From contig OX637356.1 of NCBI GenBank assembly GCA_951799405.1, positions 11,493,229-11,557,228 on the forward strand: DNA of 64,000 nucleotides, written 5' to 3'. A program made the position numbers and the translations under genes. The notes below the pieces were generated by a model. The model saw only the letters and a list, made by a program, of their open reading frames with translations. It did not search any database and was not told where the DNA came from. Below are positions 53,592 through 63,774 of the stretch, in pieces; the first letter of the stretch is position 1, and each line of letters opens with the position of its first letter. This DNA is from Agapetus fuscipes. Taxonomy: Eukaryota > Arthropoda > Insecta > Trichoptera > Glossosomatidae.

Positions 53592-53988
53592 AAAAAAAAA
53601 CGCAACTAAGCTACACATATAATATAACATCTTGCTTACGTTATCCCCGACGGGGGTCACATAATATGGTGGTTTGGAACCTATTTATTTTTACGGGTAA
53701 GGAGGCTGGTCTCACACTCTGCTACTAATCCACGTAATGCCACGTTATACCCGAAGGGTTTCGCATGTCGGGAAGGAGCCGGCCTTACGCCAACCACTTC
53801 AGTTGAAGTAGGGGTTTCCCAGCTCCCGGGGGAGTTAGTTCTCAATTTTTGTGAAGGCTGAGTACACCTTGCCGGTTTTTATTTTGGGTTTGAAAAAGAC
53901 ACCTACACGGGAAATCATTTCTGATACCCTCGGTGGGAATCAAACTCTTGCTCTCGGCATGGAATGCATTCTACTAACTGAGCTATTT
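53592..53988 (-). mobile_element. SINE-2 with internal duplication, reverse
   Basis: Two 3' segments in series (GTTATCCCCGACGGGGGTCA at 53640; GTTATACCCGAAGGGTTTCG at 53744) precede one body and head (CCTCGGTGGGAATCAAACTC). Either a SINE inserted in a SINE or an internal duplication. Confidence 0.8.
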
Positions 53989-53989
53989 T

Positions 53990-54400
53990 GACTGACTTTT
54001 TACGAGCTTGGTCGACGCTGCAAAGCGCCAATTCTCAAGCAAGACTCAGTTGCTGTAAGGCTGCATGGACCTGTGGTGACCGGTCTCCGGTGGTAAAGGT
54101 ATAGCAATTTTCAACCCTGCAAAGAGCATATTTAAAAATAAAAAAGTATATAAATATTTAAAAATTGAAATGGTAAAACATGGTTTTAATTCACTTTATT
54201 CTTAAATTTATTCTTACTTTATTTTTAAAACCATATTTTACCATTTCAATTTTTAATATTTATGAAAATGGACTTTCACTCTGTTAACAGATCAACACTA
54301 AAAAATATAAAAAGTGTATATTTTTTCTGCTCCGCCGGGGTTCGAACCCACAACCTTCCATGTACAAGTCCGAAGCGTTACCACTAGACTACGGACCGGC
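53990..54400 (-). mobile_element. SINE-1 interrupted by an inverted-repeat insert
   Basis: Body 53990-54140 and head 54325-54400 (GCTCCGCCGGGGTTCGAACC, TTACCACTAGACTACGGACC). Between them, about 54160-54300, are arms AAAATTGAAATGGTAAAACA / ACCATATTTTACCATTTCAA and AATGGACTTTCACTCTGTTA, the latter shared with 3270 and 3920. Confidence 0.82.
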
Positions 54401-54403
54401 GTA

Positions 54404-54740
54404 TTTTGTTATGAAAGATTTGCATTATTTAGCAACACGGCTGAGAGAGAGCGGCAGATATCCTGCAGAAACGCGGGAAATACGTATTCTACAAATGGGT
54501 CATGGCCTCCCCCACATTATTACAACATGAATTTCATCGACTTGTAACCGGTACGAAATTCCAATCTCTGTTTCGTGGTGTATCTGGCAAAAGTTGTTTC
54601 GACGTAGAAAAGTTTTCCGCGGTTAAATCACACTGAGAGGTCAACGGGAAGAATGTATTACAATGAATAAATGTTTTCTTTATTTACATAAAGGTGCCTA
54701 GTTCACTGAATTTTTACGTAAACCTTAAACTTCTTTAAAT
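54404..54740. other. Unassigned DNA
   Basis: Moderately GC-rich start (CGGCTGAGAGAGAGCGGCAG) but no supported gene. Confidence 0.35.
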
Positions 54741-54744
54741 AGGT

Positions 54745-55010
54745 CGGGTCGATAGCCTAGTGTGTAAAGAGCGCGGGTTCGAATCCCACTGAGGGTGTCA
54801 TAAATGATTTCCCGTTTCGGTGTATATTTTAAACACAAAAAAAAATACCGGTGTATTTTCAGACAAGAAATGAGCACCACCACCTTTGAGCTGGGAAACT
54901 TCAAAATCTCTTGATCTAGTTAGCGTAAAGCCGACCTCCTTACCTGTAAAAATAAATAATTCCCAATTGCCACATTCGAATCCTTCGGGGAGAACATGGT
55001 AATAAGCAAG
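54745..55010 (+). mobile_element. SINE-2, head shortened
   Basis: GGTCGATAGCCTAGTGTGTA, a deletion, then GCGGGTTCGAATCCCACTG. Body to GGGGAGAACATGGTAATAAG, where MITE-2 begins. Confidence 0.82.
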
Positions 55011-55011
55011 G

Positions 55012-55172
55012 GCATGCATTATATGCCTTGATATTCAGATTTAAATTCAAAATTGAAGTTCGATTGGAGCCAGCGTTAGCACTTCGGTCAATTTCAAATG
55101 AGTTATTTAAAAGGAATGGAAGAAAATATTTATTCTGAAATATATTTGCCCATACCATATGCACGCGCCTGT
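55012..55172. mobile_element. MITE-2 copy
   Basis: GGCATGCATTATATGCCTTG to CATACCATATGCACGCGCCT; interior TTCGATTGGAGCCAGCGTTA. Confidence 0.75.
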
Positions 55173-55174
55173 TC

Positions 55175-55825
55175 ACTGTATGTGTATCTTAGTAAAAAAA
55201 AATTGTATCAAATTCCTTAATTTTTTTTATATAATCCTAAAATCCTAAAAGAACAATACCCAGTTTGGTTTCTTATTGACAATTTAATGTTCATAAAATA
55301 TTGTTACAATATGGCGTTAATGACAAAAATGTCCTATACCTACCTAAATATGTAAATAAATAAGCAGCACAGAAAAAGTATCACAATATGTGCAGCTTAC
55401 ATGCGTTCTGTTACTTCAAAAACACCTTCTAATCTTGCTTATAAACTCATCTAAATTTTCTTCTCAAAAACGTATATCATAAAAATTATCATTATATTCT
55501 GTCGCAAGTTTCATGACTATTATTATCATTATTATTCATCCCTGTGGAATTAGGGTGCGGGGTATAAAGTAAGTAGGTACCTCCAGGAGGCAAGACGAGT
55601 CCCTCCGAGTTCAGAGAAATTCTCCAGGCCTGTCAAGGGGCCAAGGTCAAGGAGCGTCCTAGATTCTCCTCAGGTGCCCGGCTTCTTCCAGCCTCAATTT
55701 GTACCCCTAGTATAAATTACATCTAAGCTCATTCATAGCGTTTACCGATTGTGTACTATTGTTTGTATCAAAAATTAATGTTATTTATTTTTAAATTAAT
55801 GTTAATATTTTCGCGTACAATTTGC
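55175..55825. other. AT-rich DNA with a GC-rich island
   Basis: 55540-55710 (GGAGGCAAGACGAGTCCCTC, CAGGCCTGTCAAGGGGCCAA) is distinctly GC-rich and may be a LINE end or exon. No frame or splice pair was convincing. Confidence 0.35.
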
Positions 55826-55827
55826 AA

Positions 55828-56165
55828 CTAATCTAATCTAAGCTGCAAAATATATGTAACATTAGAGATTCACATTATATGCACTTTCACAAACAGACAC
55901 GTACAAGTTCGCGCTTAAAAATGCCGCATGTGGTCCTACAATATAAAAACCCGAATCTCAAATGAACATACACCCTGCAACTCCTGCCGACCTTCCCTGA
56001 AACAGGTTTGACATTGGCAAAGGAAACCATTTTCTACAGCATGGGAGGTCAGGCGCATACCAAGCTATAATAATAGTAATAATAAAATATTTATTCCAGC
56101 CCGGTCACGCGGAGGGTGCAATACGCGACTAGCCATATAATATATAAGTCAAGGAACAATACACT
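55828..56165 (-). repeat. RepA copy with an insert near its end
   Basis: RepA 55828-56068 (CATACCAAGCTATAA), then about 80 bp including ATTTATTCCAGCCCGGTCAC, GCGGAGGGTGCAATACGCGA, then TATAAGTCAAGGAACA, the RepA terminus. The insert follows AATAATAGTAATAATAAAAT. Confidence 0.8.
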
Positions 56166-57790
56166 AAAACCAACAATGACACAGATTTATTATATTTTTA
56201 GGGTAAACTAGACGAAACTATTTTTCACTCGGAAGTGAAAATATATCAAAAGAATTTGGTAATAAAATACCGACACGTAAAAATCAAATTAGGCTCTAAG
56301 TACCAACTCTGTTTATATGGTAAGCGCCGTAGATTATTTACCTCCATGGTAAACGCTTTAGTTTACATAGGTAACTTACTACCAAGAAACGCAGACTTTG
56401 AAATATTCTAGACGCAAGGTTAATGTTTGTGTATTTTTTTGGCGGTAACTATTTCCCCATAAAATTATGTAACTTTGTTTTTGTGGGTTTTTTTTCATGG
56501 CCGGCAATCAAAAAAACATAATAATATGAACTTTATGTGGAAGGTTCAGCTGTTTTGTTCAAGGTACAAATTTAGTAAATTTATTTGCCTTTTATTGCGT
56601 TTTTATTATATTAAAATGTACAATTAAGTGACATCTATAATCTTATTTGAAAGTATTTTTTTATAATATGTAAGATGCATTGTAAATGCATACACATAAC
56701 CAGACACGTGTGTGTTCAAGCATAAAGAAGATGCAACATGAGTACTTAAAAAAGAACCCAAATCTTAAATTAATAAGAGTTCTGCAACTTTTATCGCTCT
56801 TCAATGAAACAGTGGTTGTATAAAATAAAACTGAACTATAAATGGACTTAAATTTCGAAAAAAAAAAGAAAAAAATTTGGGGTCACATGGCCAGGTTGCT
56901 AGGGAAAAAAATAATTGCTGTTGGTTTCTAAATACATAAGTTTCATAGACCTGTGACGTTTTTTATCTAAGAAAATACATATTATTTTATATTCTGGGTA
57001 TTTTTGGAGCAAAAACATTTAGTCGTATTTCAAATGCATTAATTAAAATGGTTTTACACAGACTTGAATGTTTTTTACCCCATTCATTTTACACACTTGG
57101 ATTTTCTTTCTACTTGAAGTAATTCAGTTTTGGGATGTAAACAATTTGTGCAGACACTTCTATTTCTACTTCTATTCTAAGTACAATTAAATCTGCTTTT
57201 TAGTTCGACAAATTCATGCGCGAAAGATTTTATTCGCTTGTGTCTAATATATTTGCACACGTATTTAATTGCTAATTAAACAGCGATTCCTCTTACAAAA
57301 TTAATTAAACTACTGGATAATCATGACTTAAAGGGCATCCCTAATCGATCGTGAATAATCCAACCTCTTTGAAACGAATTTCATTAATCAAATAAATTAT
57401 TTCATTACTTTCAAATAATTTTAATCAAGTTGGAAGGAAGTCCAATTTAGTTTTCAGTACATCAAGTGTAAAACTTTGCGTTAATACTGGTAAACAGAAA
57501 AATGATTGAAAAGTAAAACATTCACTTGGGGTGCTGACAGATTTCCCATACACTTTACTGTTTACGCAATAGTCGAGTACTTACCCACGTTTTATACTTG
57601 GGGTATTCTCTCGTATCAGTTTTCACTATTAAAACTGAAGGGATATTTATCTCCCCTCACTGTTTATTCTGTAATCCAATAAATTTCAACACAATGAATT
57701 GAAAGAAGTTTTTTTTTGTTAAATCTTTATTTTATTGATTGTAGAGGCGTTCACTTTGAAATCATTCACCTTAAAATATATAAAAAAAAA
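56166..57790. other. AT-rich DNA; RepA and Repeat F scraps
   Basis: Diverged reverse RepA at about 56675-56820. Repeat F at about 57510-57575. No gene. Confidence 0.4.
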
Positions 57791-57792
57791 TT

Positions 57793-58090
57793 GACCGGTC
57801 CATAGTCCAGTGGTAACACTTCGGACTCGTAACAGGAAAGTTGTGGATTCGAATCCCGGTGGAGCACAAAAAATATACCATGTATGTATATTTTCAATTT
57901 TGCTCTTCGCTGGGTTGAAAAATTCATAAACCTTTACCAAAGACCGGTCATCAAAAGGTCCATCCATCCGTACAGCAACTGGGTCTTGCTTGAGAATTGG
58001 CGCTTTCTACAGCGACGACCAAGCTCGCAGAGGGCTCTTGAGGTGTGATACACATAAAAACAGCGCTCACCAAATAAAACAGCCTAATTG
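57793..58090 (+). mobile_element. SINE-1 with tail type 2
   Basis: GACCGGTCCATAGTCCAGTG, GGATTCGAATCCCGGTGGAG, then GAGGGCTCTTGAGGTGTGAT, ACACATAAAAACAGCGCTCA. Full-length reference copy for tail type 2. Confidence 0.92.
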
Positions 58091-58094
58091 TTTT

Positions 58095-58700
58095 TTTTAA
58101 TTAAACTGCTTTGTTTATGATTGTTATCATAAAGGGGGTATATTAAATTCCACCACCAGATTTGCAAACAATCCGTTTGCATCCTCAGGTGGCTCAATAA
58201 ATGATAAAGCGTTGTTTAATGAAATAATGAAAAAAAGTAGATATTTGAAGTTTACTCGGTTTTCATATGAAATTTTTTGTTCACCTACATTGAAAATTCA
58301 AGTAAATTTGTTGAAAAAATATGGACAGCTTATATATTTAAAAGATAAATAGTTTAGGACTTGCGCACAAATGCTACTAATTCTTGTTCTTGCATCCAAG
58401 TGCCTTATCATTAGAAATTCAAAGCATATTACAAATATCTTGGTTACCATATTTATTTCTACAATAAAACATTCTTGCATTAATACATCTTGATATTACT
58501 TATAACAACAGCTTTGTTCAAATTTCTCTTATATTTTCAGAGTCACACGTGCCGCGTATAAAACCACTTTCACTTACTCCGTCATATTCCGCAAGCAGTG
58601 CTGATTTGTCTGACACCCCCAATAAAGCCGAATCACTGACGAGGGTGAGAAGGCGCCCTTGATGGGCACACAGATAGTACATAGCGAGATGTGTAGTAAA
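58095..58700. other. AT-rich DNA
   Basis: A hammerhead-like relic at 58154-58188 (-). Otherwise nothing was recognised. Confidence 0.4.
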
Positions 58701-58724
58701 ATAACAGGACAAAACAGAGCAGTG

Positions 58725-58853
58725 ACAAAACATCACGTGACGAATCATCACGTGGTAAAACATCCCATGACAAAACATCACATGACAAAACATCACATGA
58801 CAAAACATCACATGACAAAACATCACATGACAAAACATCACATGACAAAACAG
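58725..58853 (+). repeat. 15-bp minisatellite
   Basis: About eight units of CATCACATGACAAAA, the first two or three diverged (CATCACGTGACGAAT, CATCACGTGGTAAAA). The 72- and 107-codon frames over it on both strands are products of the repeat and not genes. Confidence 0.95.
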
Positions 58854-58917
58854 ATCAAATGGATATATGTTTTTTAATAAAGTTTATCAAAAAAATGGAC
58901 TGTATCGTATAGAAGAA

Positions 58918-58980
58918 CGTAACTAAATTGCACATGTAAAGAAACTTCTTGTCGCATTGTCCCCAAGTGGTGTGGCGTGT
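58918..58980 (-). repeat. SINE-2 end fragment abutting a LINE
   Basis: AACTAAATTGCACATGTAAA, ACTTCTTGTCGCATTGTCCC, CAAGTGG; cut off where the LINE begins. Confidence 0.7.
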
Positions 58981-60533
58981 TTTACGCGCTTTTTAAAACT
59001 TGCAGTATAAAGGAATTAAAGAATGGGAAAGCTGCAAGTGTGGATGGTGTGAGACCTGAGATGTTGAAAGCGGGAGGAGAATGTGTGATCGAATGGATGA
59101 AAGAGCTTTGCGAATTGTGTGTTAGTGTCAAGGAGGTTCCATCGGACTGGAGAGAGGCGGTCATTGTGCCAATTTACAAAGGTAAAGGCGACAAAAAAGA
59201 CTGCCGTAACTACAGACCGATCAGCCTTCTTAGTGTGCCAGGTAAAGTGCTATGCAAGATTCTTATCCATAGGGTAAGATTATCCACCCAGGAGAAGGTC
59301 TCAGATATACAATCTGGCTTTATGCCAGAAAGAGGTTGTGTAGACCAGATATTCGCGCTTCGACAGATAGTCGAAAAACAGCTGGCCGTTAATAAAAAGG
59401 TCTACGCGGCTTTCGTAGATCTTGAGAAAGCCTTCGACTCGGTGGATAGAAGTATGATGTGGTGTGTGCTAGAGAAGTATGGTGTAAACAAAGCACTTTT
59501 GAATGCGATACGCGCCATCTATGTAAATAGCAGGGCGTGTGTCAGGGTGGATGGAGAATACAGCGAGTATTTTAATGTGTACAAAGGTGTGAGACAGGGT
59601 TGCATAATGAGCCCATGGTTATTCAATATAATCATGGATCATTGTGTTAAACAAGCGAATCTGGAAGGACATGGCATACAAATTGGAGAGAGAAAAGTCG
59701 GAGTTCTGCTTTATGCTGATGACGCAGTATTAATTGCTGATTCAGCAGCGGAACTCCAGACAATGCTCTCTAGTTTGAACCATGTTCTGTGTGCAAGCAA
59801 GTTGAAAATTAATGCAAGTAAGACGAAAGTACTGATTTTTGACAGAAGGGATGAAACTGAAGAATGCACGTTTATGTTGAATGGTACGAAAGTTGAAATT
59901 GTGGATGAATTTAGATACTTGGGAAGTATGTTTGAAAAGAATGGAAAGATGACAAGAGAACTTGAGAATAGGGTGTGCAAGGGAAAGCAAGTGGTCGGTG
60001 CAATAGGAAGAATAGCAAAGAACAAGCGATTGACGATGGATCTGAGAATGGCGGTACACAATGGCATATTGTTACCGACTTTGATGTATGGAAGTGAAGC
60101 ATGGACAGTGAATGATAGCGAAATGAGTAAAGTATGTACGGTGGAAATGAAGCATTTGAGAAGTATGACAGGAAAAACTTTGAGGGATAGAGTTAGGAAT
60201 GAATGGGTAAAAAAAGAATGTAATTTGAAAGAGGATGTGAAAGTTAAAGTACAAAAGAATGTGATGAGATGGTTTGGGCATGTGGAAAGAATGAAAGATG
60301 ATAGACTGACAAAGTATGTATACAAAGAAAGTGTGAAAGGAAAAAGAGGGAAGGGACGACCGAGAAAAGTATGGAGTGATCAGATTGAGGAGATTGTGAA
60401 AGAATGGGATATACAAAGTGAGCGTAAAAGAAGAAAATGCATTAAAAAGGTGATGGATATGAAGGAATTGAAAGAGGTATGTCAGGATAGGAAAAAATGG
60501 AGGCAACTCTGCAGAGGCTCTGGCCACCCCTAG
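58977..60533 (+). CDS. LINE reverse transcriptase, 5'-truncated, RT domain intact
   Basis: 518 open codons, of which the LINE part begins near residue 9-11 (SIKELKNGKAASVDG); no native start, and the frame is continuous with flanking SINE-derived bases. Seen: DCRNYRPISLL (75-85), motif A AFVDLEKAFDSVD (145-157), motif B RQGCIMSP (206-213), motif C LLYADDAVL (244-252) with the catalytic YADD, thumb KLKINASKTKVL (275-286), then YGSEAWTVND, MKHLRSMTGKTLRDRVRN, WFGHVERM, KRGKGRPRKVWSDQ and the C-terminal DRKKWRQLCRGSGHP. The reverse transcriptase would copy the element's RNA at a nicked target; the N-terminal endonuclease is missing. The C-terminal layout is that of RTE/jockey-like elements. No stop or shift over 1.55 kb indicates a young copy, but without a promoter or start it is probably not expressed. 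Confidence 0.9.
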   Translation: MFYALFKTCSIKELKNGKAASVDGVRPEMLKAGGECVIEWMKELCELCVSVKEVPSDWREAVIVPIYKGKGDKKDCRNYRPISLLSVPGKVLCKILIHRVRLSTQEKVSDIQSGFMPERGCVDQIFALRQIVEKQLAVNKKVYAAFVDLEKAFDSVDRSMMWCVLEKYGVNKALLNAIRAIYVNSRACVRVDGEYSEYFNVYKGVRQGCIMSPWLFNIIMDHCVKQANLEGHGIQIGERKVGVLLYADDAVLIADSAAELQTMLSSLNHVLCASKLKINASKTKVLIFDRRDETEECTFMLNGTKVEIVDEFRYLGSMFEKNGKMTRELENRVCKGKQVVGAIGRIAKNKRLTMDLRMAVHNGILLPTLMYGSEAWTVNDSEMSKVCTVEMKHLRSMTGKTLRDRVRNEWVKKECNLKEDVKVKVQKNVMRWFGHVERMKDDRLTKYVYKESVKGKRGKGRPRKVWSDQIEEIVKEWDIQSERKRRKCIKKVMDMKELKEVCQDRKKWRQLCRGSGHP

Positions 60534-60575
60534 CGGAATGGCGACAGAGTTACAGTTACAGTTACAGTTACAGTA
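58981..60575 (+). mobile_element. Non-LTR retrotransposon (LINE), 5'-truncated
   Basis: Includes the RT ORF, a very short 3' UTR (TAGCGGAATGGCGACAGAG) and a TTACAG hexamer tail (about 60549-60573). Short 3' ends of the same family are at 16983, 42530, 43475 and 47112. Confidence 0.9.
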
Positions 60576-60579
60576 TAAG

Positions 60580-60660
60580 TGCAACCGAAGATGGTGGAAG
60601 TACCCACCGCAAACGTTTTTGCAATAAAAAATACTCAAGTGGTTCAAAACAATGTTTTTT
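60580..60660 (+). repeat. Hammerhead-like relic after the LINE
   Basis: CCGAAGATGGTGGAAGTACC, CACCGCAAACG: the CUGANGA box has C for U, then the TGGTGG/CCACCG hairpin, then CAAA rather than GAAA. Confidence 0.35.
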
Positions 60661-60861
60661 ATTTTAGTTTTAATTTTTTTTTTTTTTTTTTTAAATAATC
60701 CTTTCAAATAAATTACTTTAAAATAAATCTCCGGCCGTTTTAATTAAGAAGACCAATATTTAAAATTTTCAAAACATTACAACCCTAAAAACACTACAGT
60801 ATGTTTTGTTTGAGGCATCTGATTTTCTGTTATGTTGTTTGTTTTTTTTAATAAAATAGAT

Positions 60862-61095
60862 TTGTGAAGAGGAATGCAATTCACCAACCTATTCTGCCTG
60901 GCTAGAAACGGGTTTTTATATCATCAAATCATAATTCATTATTTTTATTTTAATAAATTATTAATTAATAATTACCCAATAACATTTGTTAAGCCACGGT
61001 CAAAGTTATGGTCAAATGACCCAGGCGGGGATCGAACAAACATTGTTTTATTCCAAACACGCTAGAAAGATCAGCCCACTTAGCCCCCTGGGCCC
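60862..61095 (-). mobile_element. SINE-3, nearly complete, reverse
   Basis: Minus strand: GGGGGCTAAGTGGGCTGATC (box A-like), TTGTTCGATCCCCGCC (box B), GACCATAACTTTGACC, CCAGGCAGAATAGGTTGGTG, TTGCATTCCTCTTCAC. An AT-rich insert of about 60 bp lies in the body. Confidence 0.75.
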
Positions 61096-61119
61096 TAACA
61101 CCGACATGTGCTATTGTAA

Positions 61120-61565
61120 TTGTGATACGTTGTCATCGTGATTATTGTCATTGTGATGTATTTTCTGTGTTGTTTTATTACTTTGATGTTTTGTCTTGTG
61201 ATGTTCTTGTATTGCGATTTATTTTCTGTGTTATTTTGTCATTGCGATATTTTGTGCTGTGATGAAATGTCATATGATAGCCTTATGATATACAGTCATG
61301 CCATGTACTGTCATGTGTGCTTTATTCATTGCCATGTTTTGTCTTGGGATGTTTTGTCATTGTGATGTATTTTTTGTGTTTTTTTATTATTGATATGTTT
61401 TGTCTTGTTATGTACTGCCATGTGATGTTTTGACTTATTGACATGATATACAGTCATGTCATGTGTTGTTTATTCATTGCGATGTTTTGTCTTGTGATGT
61501 ACTTTTATGTGATGTCTCATCATATAATGTAATGTTATGTCTTGTTCTGTCACTGTGCTATTTCA
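61120..61565 (-). repeat. Degenerate minisatellite related to 58725
   Basis: About 25 diverged units of the type TGTGATGTTTTGTC, the reverse complement of the CATCACATGACAAAA unit. Units range from 13 to 20 bp. Confidence 0.75.
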
Positions 61566-61569
61566 TCCT

Positions 61570-61895
61570 GTTACCTATGGTTACATAGCACGCCGTGTAG
61601 TACACCCCTCAACTTGTAAATAACACTAAGGGTAGTTTCAGGAAAGCAGGCCGAGATGTGAAACATAAATCGGTTCCACAGGACGGAGAAGAGGCTCAAG
61701 GCAATGTTCTACGCTGAAAATACGAGTATGAAGTAAGGAAGGAATTATTGTAGGAAAACGTAGTTACTTTCTTAGTTTCAAGGTGGAAGAAATTTTCGGT
61801 TGTGTGAAATTTTAATGTTGATTTAATGCTGATGCTGTAAGGGTTAATTAATTAAGAATGTTTTTTTTTAATAAGGGTGTTTTTTTTAATACAGC
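61570..61895. other. Unassigned DNA
   Basis: GC-richer start (GCACGCCGTGTAGTACACCC); nothing recognised. Confidence 0.35.
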
Positions 61896-61899
61896 TAGA

Positions 61900-62140
61900 G
61901 TTGCGGGACTTATGTTCATTTGAGGTAGTGGATAATTTATAAATAATGTTTTTTTAATGATGTTGTTTTTTTAAAAAAACAAGAGTTTCAGGGCTTATGT
62001 TCATTTGAGATTGTGTTTTTTACGTTGTACTTTCACATGCGGCATTTATAAGCGGGAATTTATACGTGTCTGCTTGTGGGACTGCATGTTATATGAATCT
62101 TAAATGTAAAATAACTTTGCAACTTAGATTTTAGATATGT
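61900..62140 (+). repeat. RepA copy, forward, with internal duplication
   Basis: The GAGTTGCGGGACTTATGTTC block occurs twice (61902, 61982) around TTTTTTTAATGATG; tail AACTTAGATTTTAGAT. Confidence 0.75.
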
Positions 62141-62159
62141 ATAGATAGTGGTTCTATAA

Positions 62160-62575
62160 TAATCTATAATCTAAGTTGCAAGGATATATTCATTTAAAGC
62201 TCTCAGATGTATGCACACAAACCAACACGTGTAGTTCGCGCTTACAAATGCTGAATGTGTACTTACAAATAAAATCCAAACCTTAGACGAACATAAGCTG
62301 AACGAACTGACACAAGGGTGATATTGGTAAAGTGAACCATTTTTTACAGAATGGGTGAAATACATTCATGTATGAAATTTGATTCAATCATAGATTCAAT
62401 ATGGCATAATTGTAGAATGAAATCTGATACAGTCATAGATGAAATTCGGAACCGCCATAGATGAAATCGGATATAAACAAATAAAATCCAAACCTCAAAT
62501 GAACATAAGCCCCACAACTTTTTCCGACCTTCCCACACAGGGGTGACATTGGCAAAGTGAACCTCAAAATAAATA
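62160..62575 (-). repeat. Two RepA pieces around a short minisatellite
   Basis: RepA 62160-62355; then CATAGAT-type units (ATTCAATCATAGATTCAATA, TACAGTCATAGATGAAAT) to 62470; then RepA again from AAAATCCAAACCTCAAATGA to 62562. Confidence 0.75.
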
Positions 62576-62634
62576 CTCAAAATTGTCAAGATATATTCAA
62601 TGAATGATATTAAAATATTTTGTGTGATTGTAGA

Positions 62635-62840
62635 GGTTGGTATGAGGCTGTTCACCTATACTGTACAAAAAATGATTGACTTTGCCAATGTAAACCCTGT
62701 TTCAGGGAAGGTCGGCAAAATTTGCAAGGTTTTTGTTTTTTATTTGTAATAAGTACACACGCAGCATTTGTAAGCGCGAACATATAGGTACGCGTCTATT
62801 TGCGGGAATGAATATTAAATGCTAATATATCTGCAACTCA
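62635..62840 (+). repeat. RepA copy, forward
   Basis: GTTGGTATGAGGCTGTTCAC to GCTAATATATCTGCAACTC, with SINE-2 immediately after. Confidence 0.8.
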
Positions 62841-62845
62841 AAGGG

Positions 62846-62985
62846 AAGCCCTCACTTCAACTGAAGTGGTTGACGTAAGGCCGGCCGCTTACCTGTAAAA
62901 ATAAAAAGATTCTACTCGCCACATGCGACCCCTTCAGGGATAACGCGGCAACAAGTTCCATGTTGTGGCTTAGTTGCGTATATAA
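62846..62985 (+). repeat. SINE-2 3' half
   Basis: AACTGAAGTGGTTGACGTAA, CCCCTTCAGGGATAACGCGG, GTGGCTTAGTTGCG. Confidence 0.8.
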
Positions 62986-63226
62986 CTTTTTTATGATTGA
63001 AAAGATGTTTTGAAAAATTTTCAATGTCACCATTATTTATTTTTCTACAAACATACTTTTCAACAACTTAAATCAAATTTACAAAAATATTCAATCAAAT
63101 TGAGTGTTTTTCTTGCTGCCGGCTTTCACAAATCCACAAATTAATTAAATTTACACTTAAAGTAACCTTTAAAATTTCTGAAAGTCTTTCATCCTCCCCC
63201 CGCCCCCCTCCCACCCCTCCACAGGC

Positions 63227-63424
63227 TGACAATAATTGTGTAGGTTTACCAGGACCGGAGGGGACGAGTGGTTCATCCCTAACAGAAGCTCAGCTGGTCT
63301 ATTATATGAACAGCCAAACGTGAAAATGACAAGAGAAACGACATGGCCTGTCGTCGCTCTTGGAATTAAATATCAAATTGTTTCTGCCGGAAGGTTCGGC
63401 CTAAGACTGTTCAGTGTTTATTAA
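63227..63424 (+). CDS. Possible terminal exon, unassigned
   Basis: A strong C-rich pyrimidine tract (63195-63222) leads to CTCCACAG at 63226, a good acceptor. Two frames are open afterwards: ADNNCVGLPGPEGTSGSSLT...MNSQT (stop about 63325) and, from 63236, a 62-codon frame ending RFGLRLFSVY at TAATAAAA, which doubles as stop and poly(A) signal. Neither is recognised. It could be the last exon of a gene starting outside the window, or chance. Confidence 0.25.
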
Positions 63425-63599
63425 TAAAATTAGTTACTTTAATTTTAAATTCAAAATGAAAAGCGGGTGCGAAATTTAGACTGTTTGTCAACCTCCCGTC
63501 AAAAAAGCATCATAAACTCGTAGTAGTTCTTGGCCTCCCCGATCAACCAAAGCCATCGCTGCCTGCCTTGCGTTTGTCTGCACCATTTTCATGCCAGGT

Positions 63600-63770
63600 A
63601 TCTTATACCTTAGTGTGCATTTTAAAATGCTGCATGTAAAGATACTAAATAAAAAAAACCTAAATCTCAAATGAACATACACGCACAAAACTTTTGCCTC
63701 AACTCTTGAAACATCGGTGACATTGACAAAGTGAACCAATTTTACAGTTAAGGTGGTCAGTAGGTTGGAG
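63600..63770 (-). repeat. RepA copy, reverse, diverged
   Basis: AAATCTCAAATGAACATACA, GTGACATTGACAAAGTGAAC, AAGGTGGTCAGTAGGTTGG. Confidence 0.7.
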
Positions 63771-63774
63771 CGTG

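Noticed and set aside
57793..57870. Possible tRNA gene (TAGTCCAGTGG ... GGATTCGAATCC)
   Set aside because: Head of SINE-1; the same body and tail follow in all copies.
58725..58853. CRISPR-like array
   Set aside because: 15-bp units in direct contact with no spacers, in a eukaryotic repeat-rich context.
59711..60325. 204- and 211-codon minus-strand frames opposite the LINE
   Set aside because: Antisense of the RT ORF; composition follows the reverse complement of its codons.
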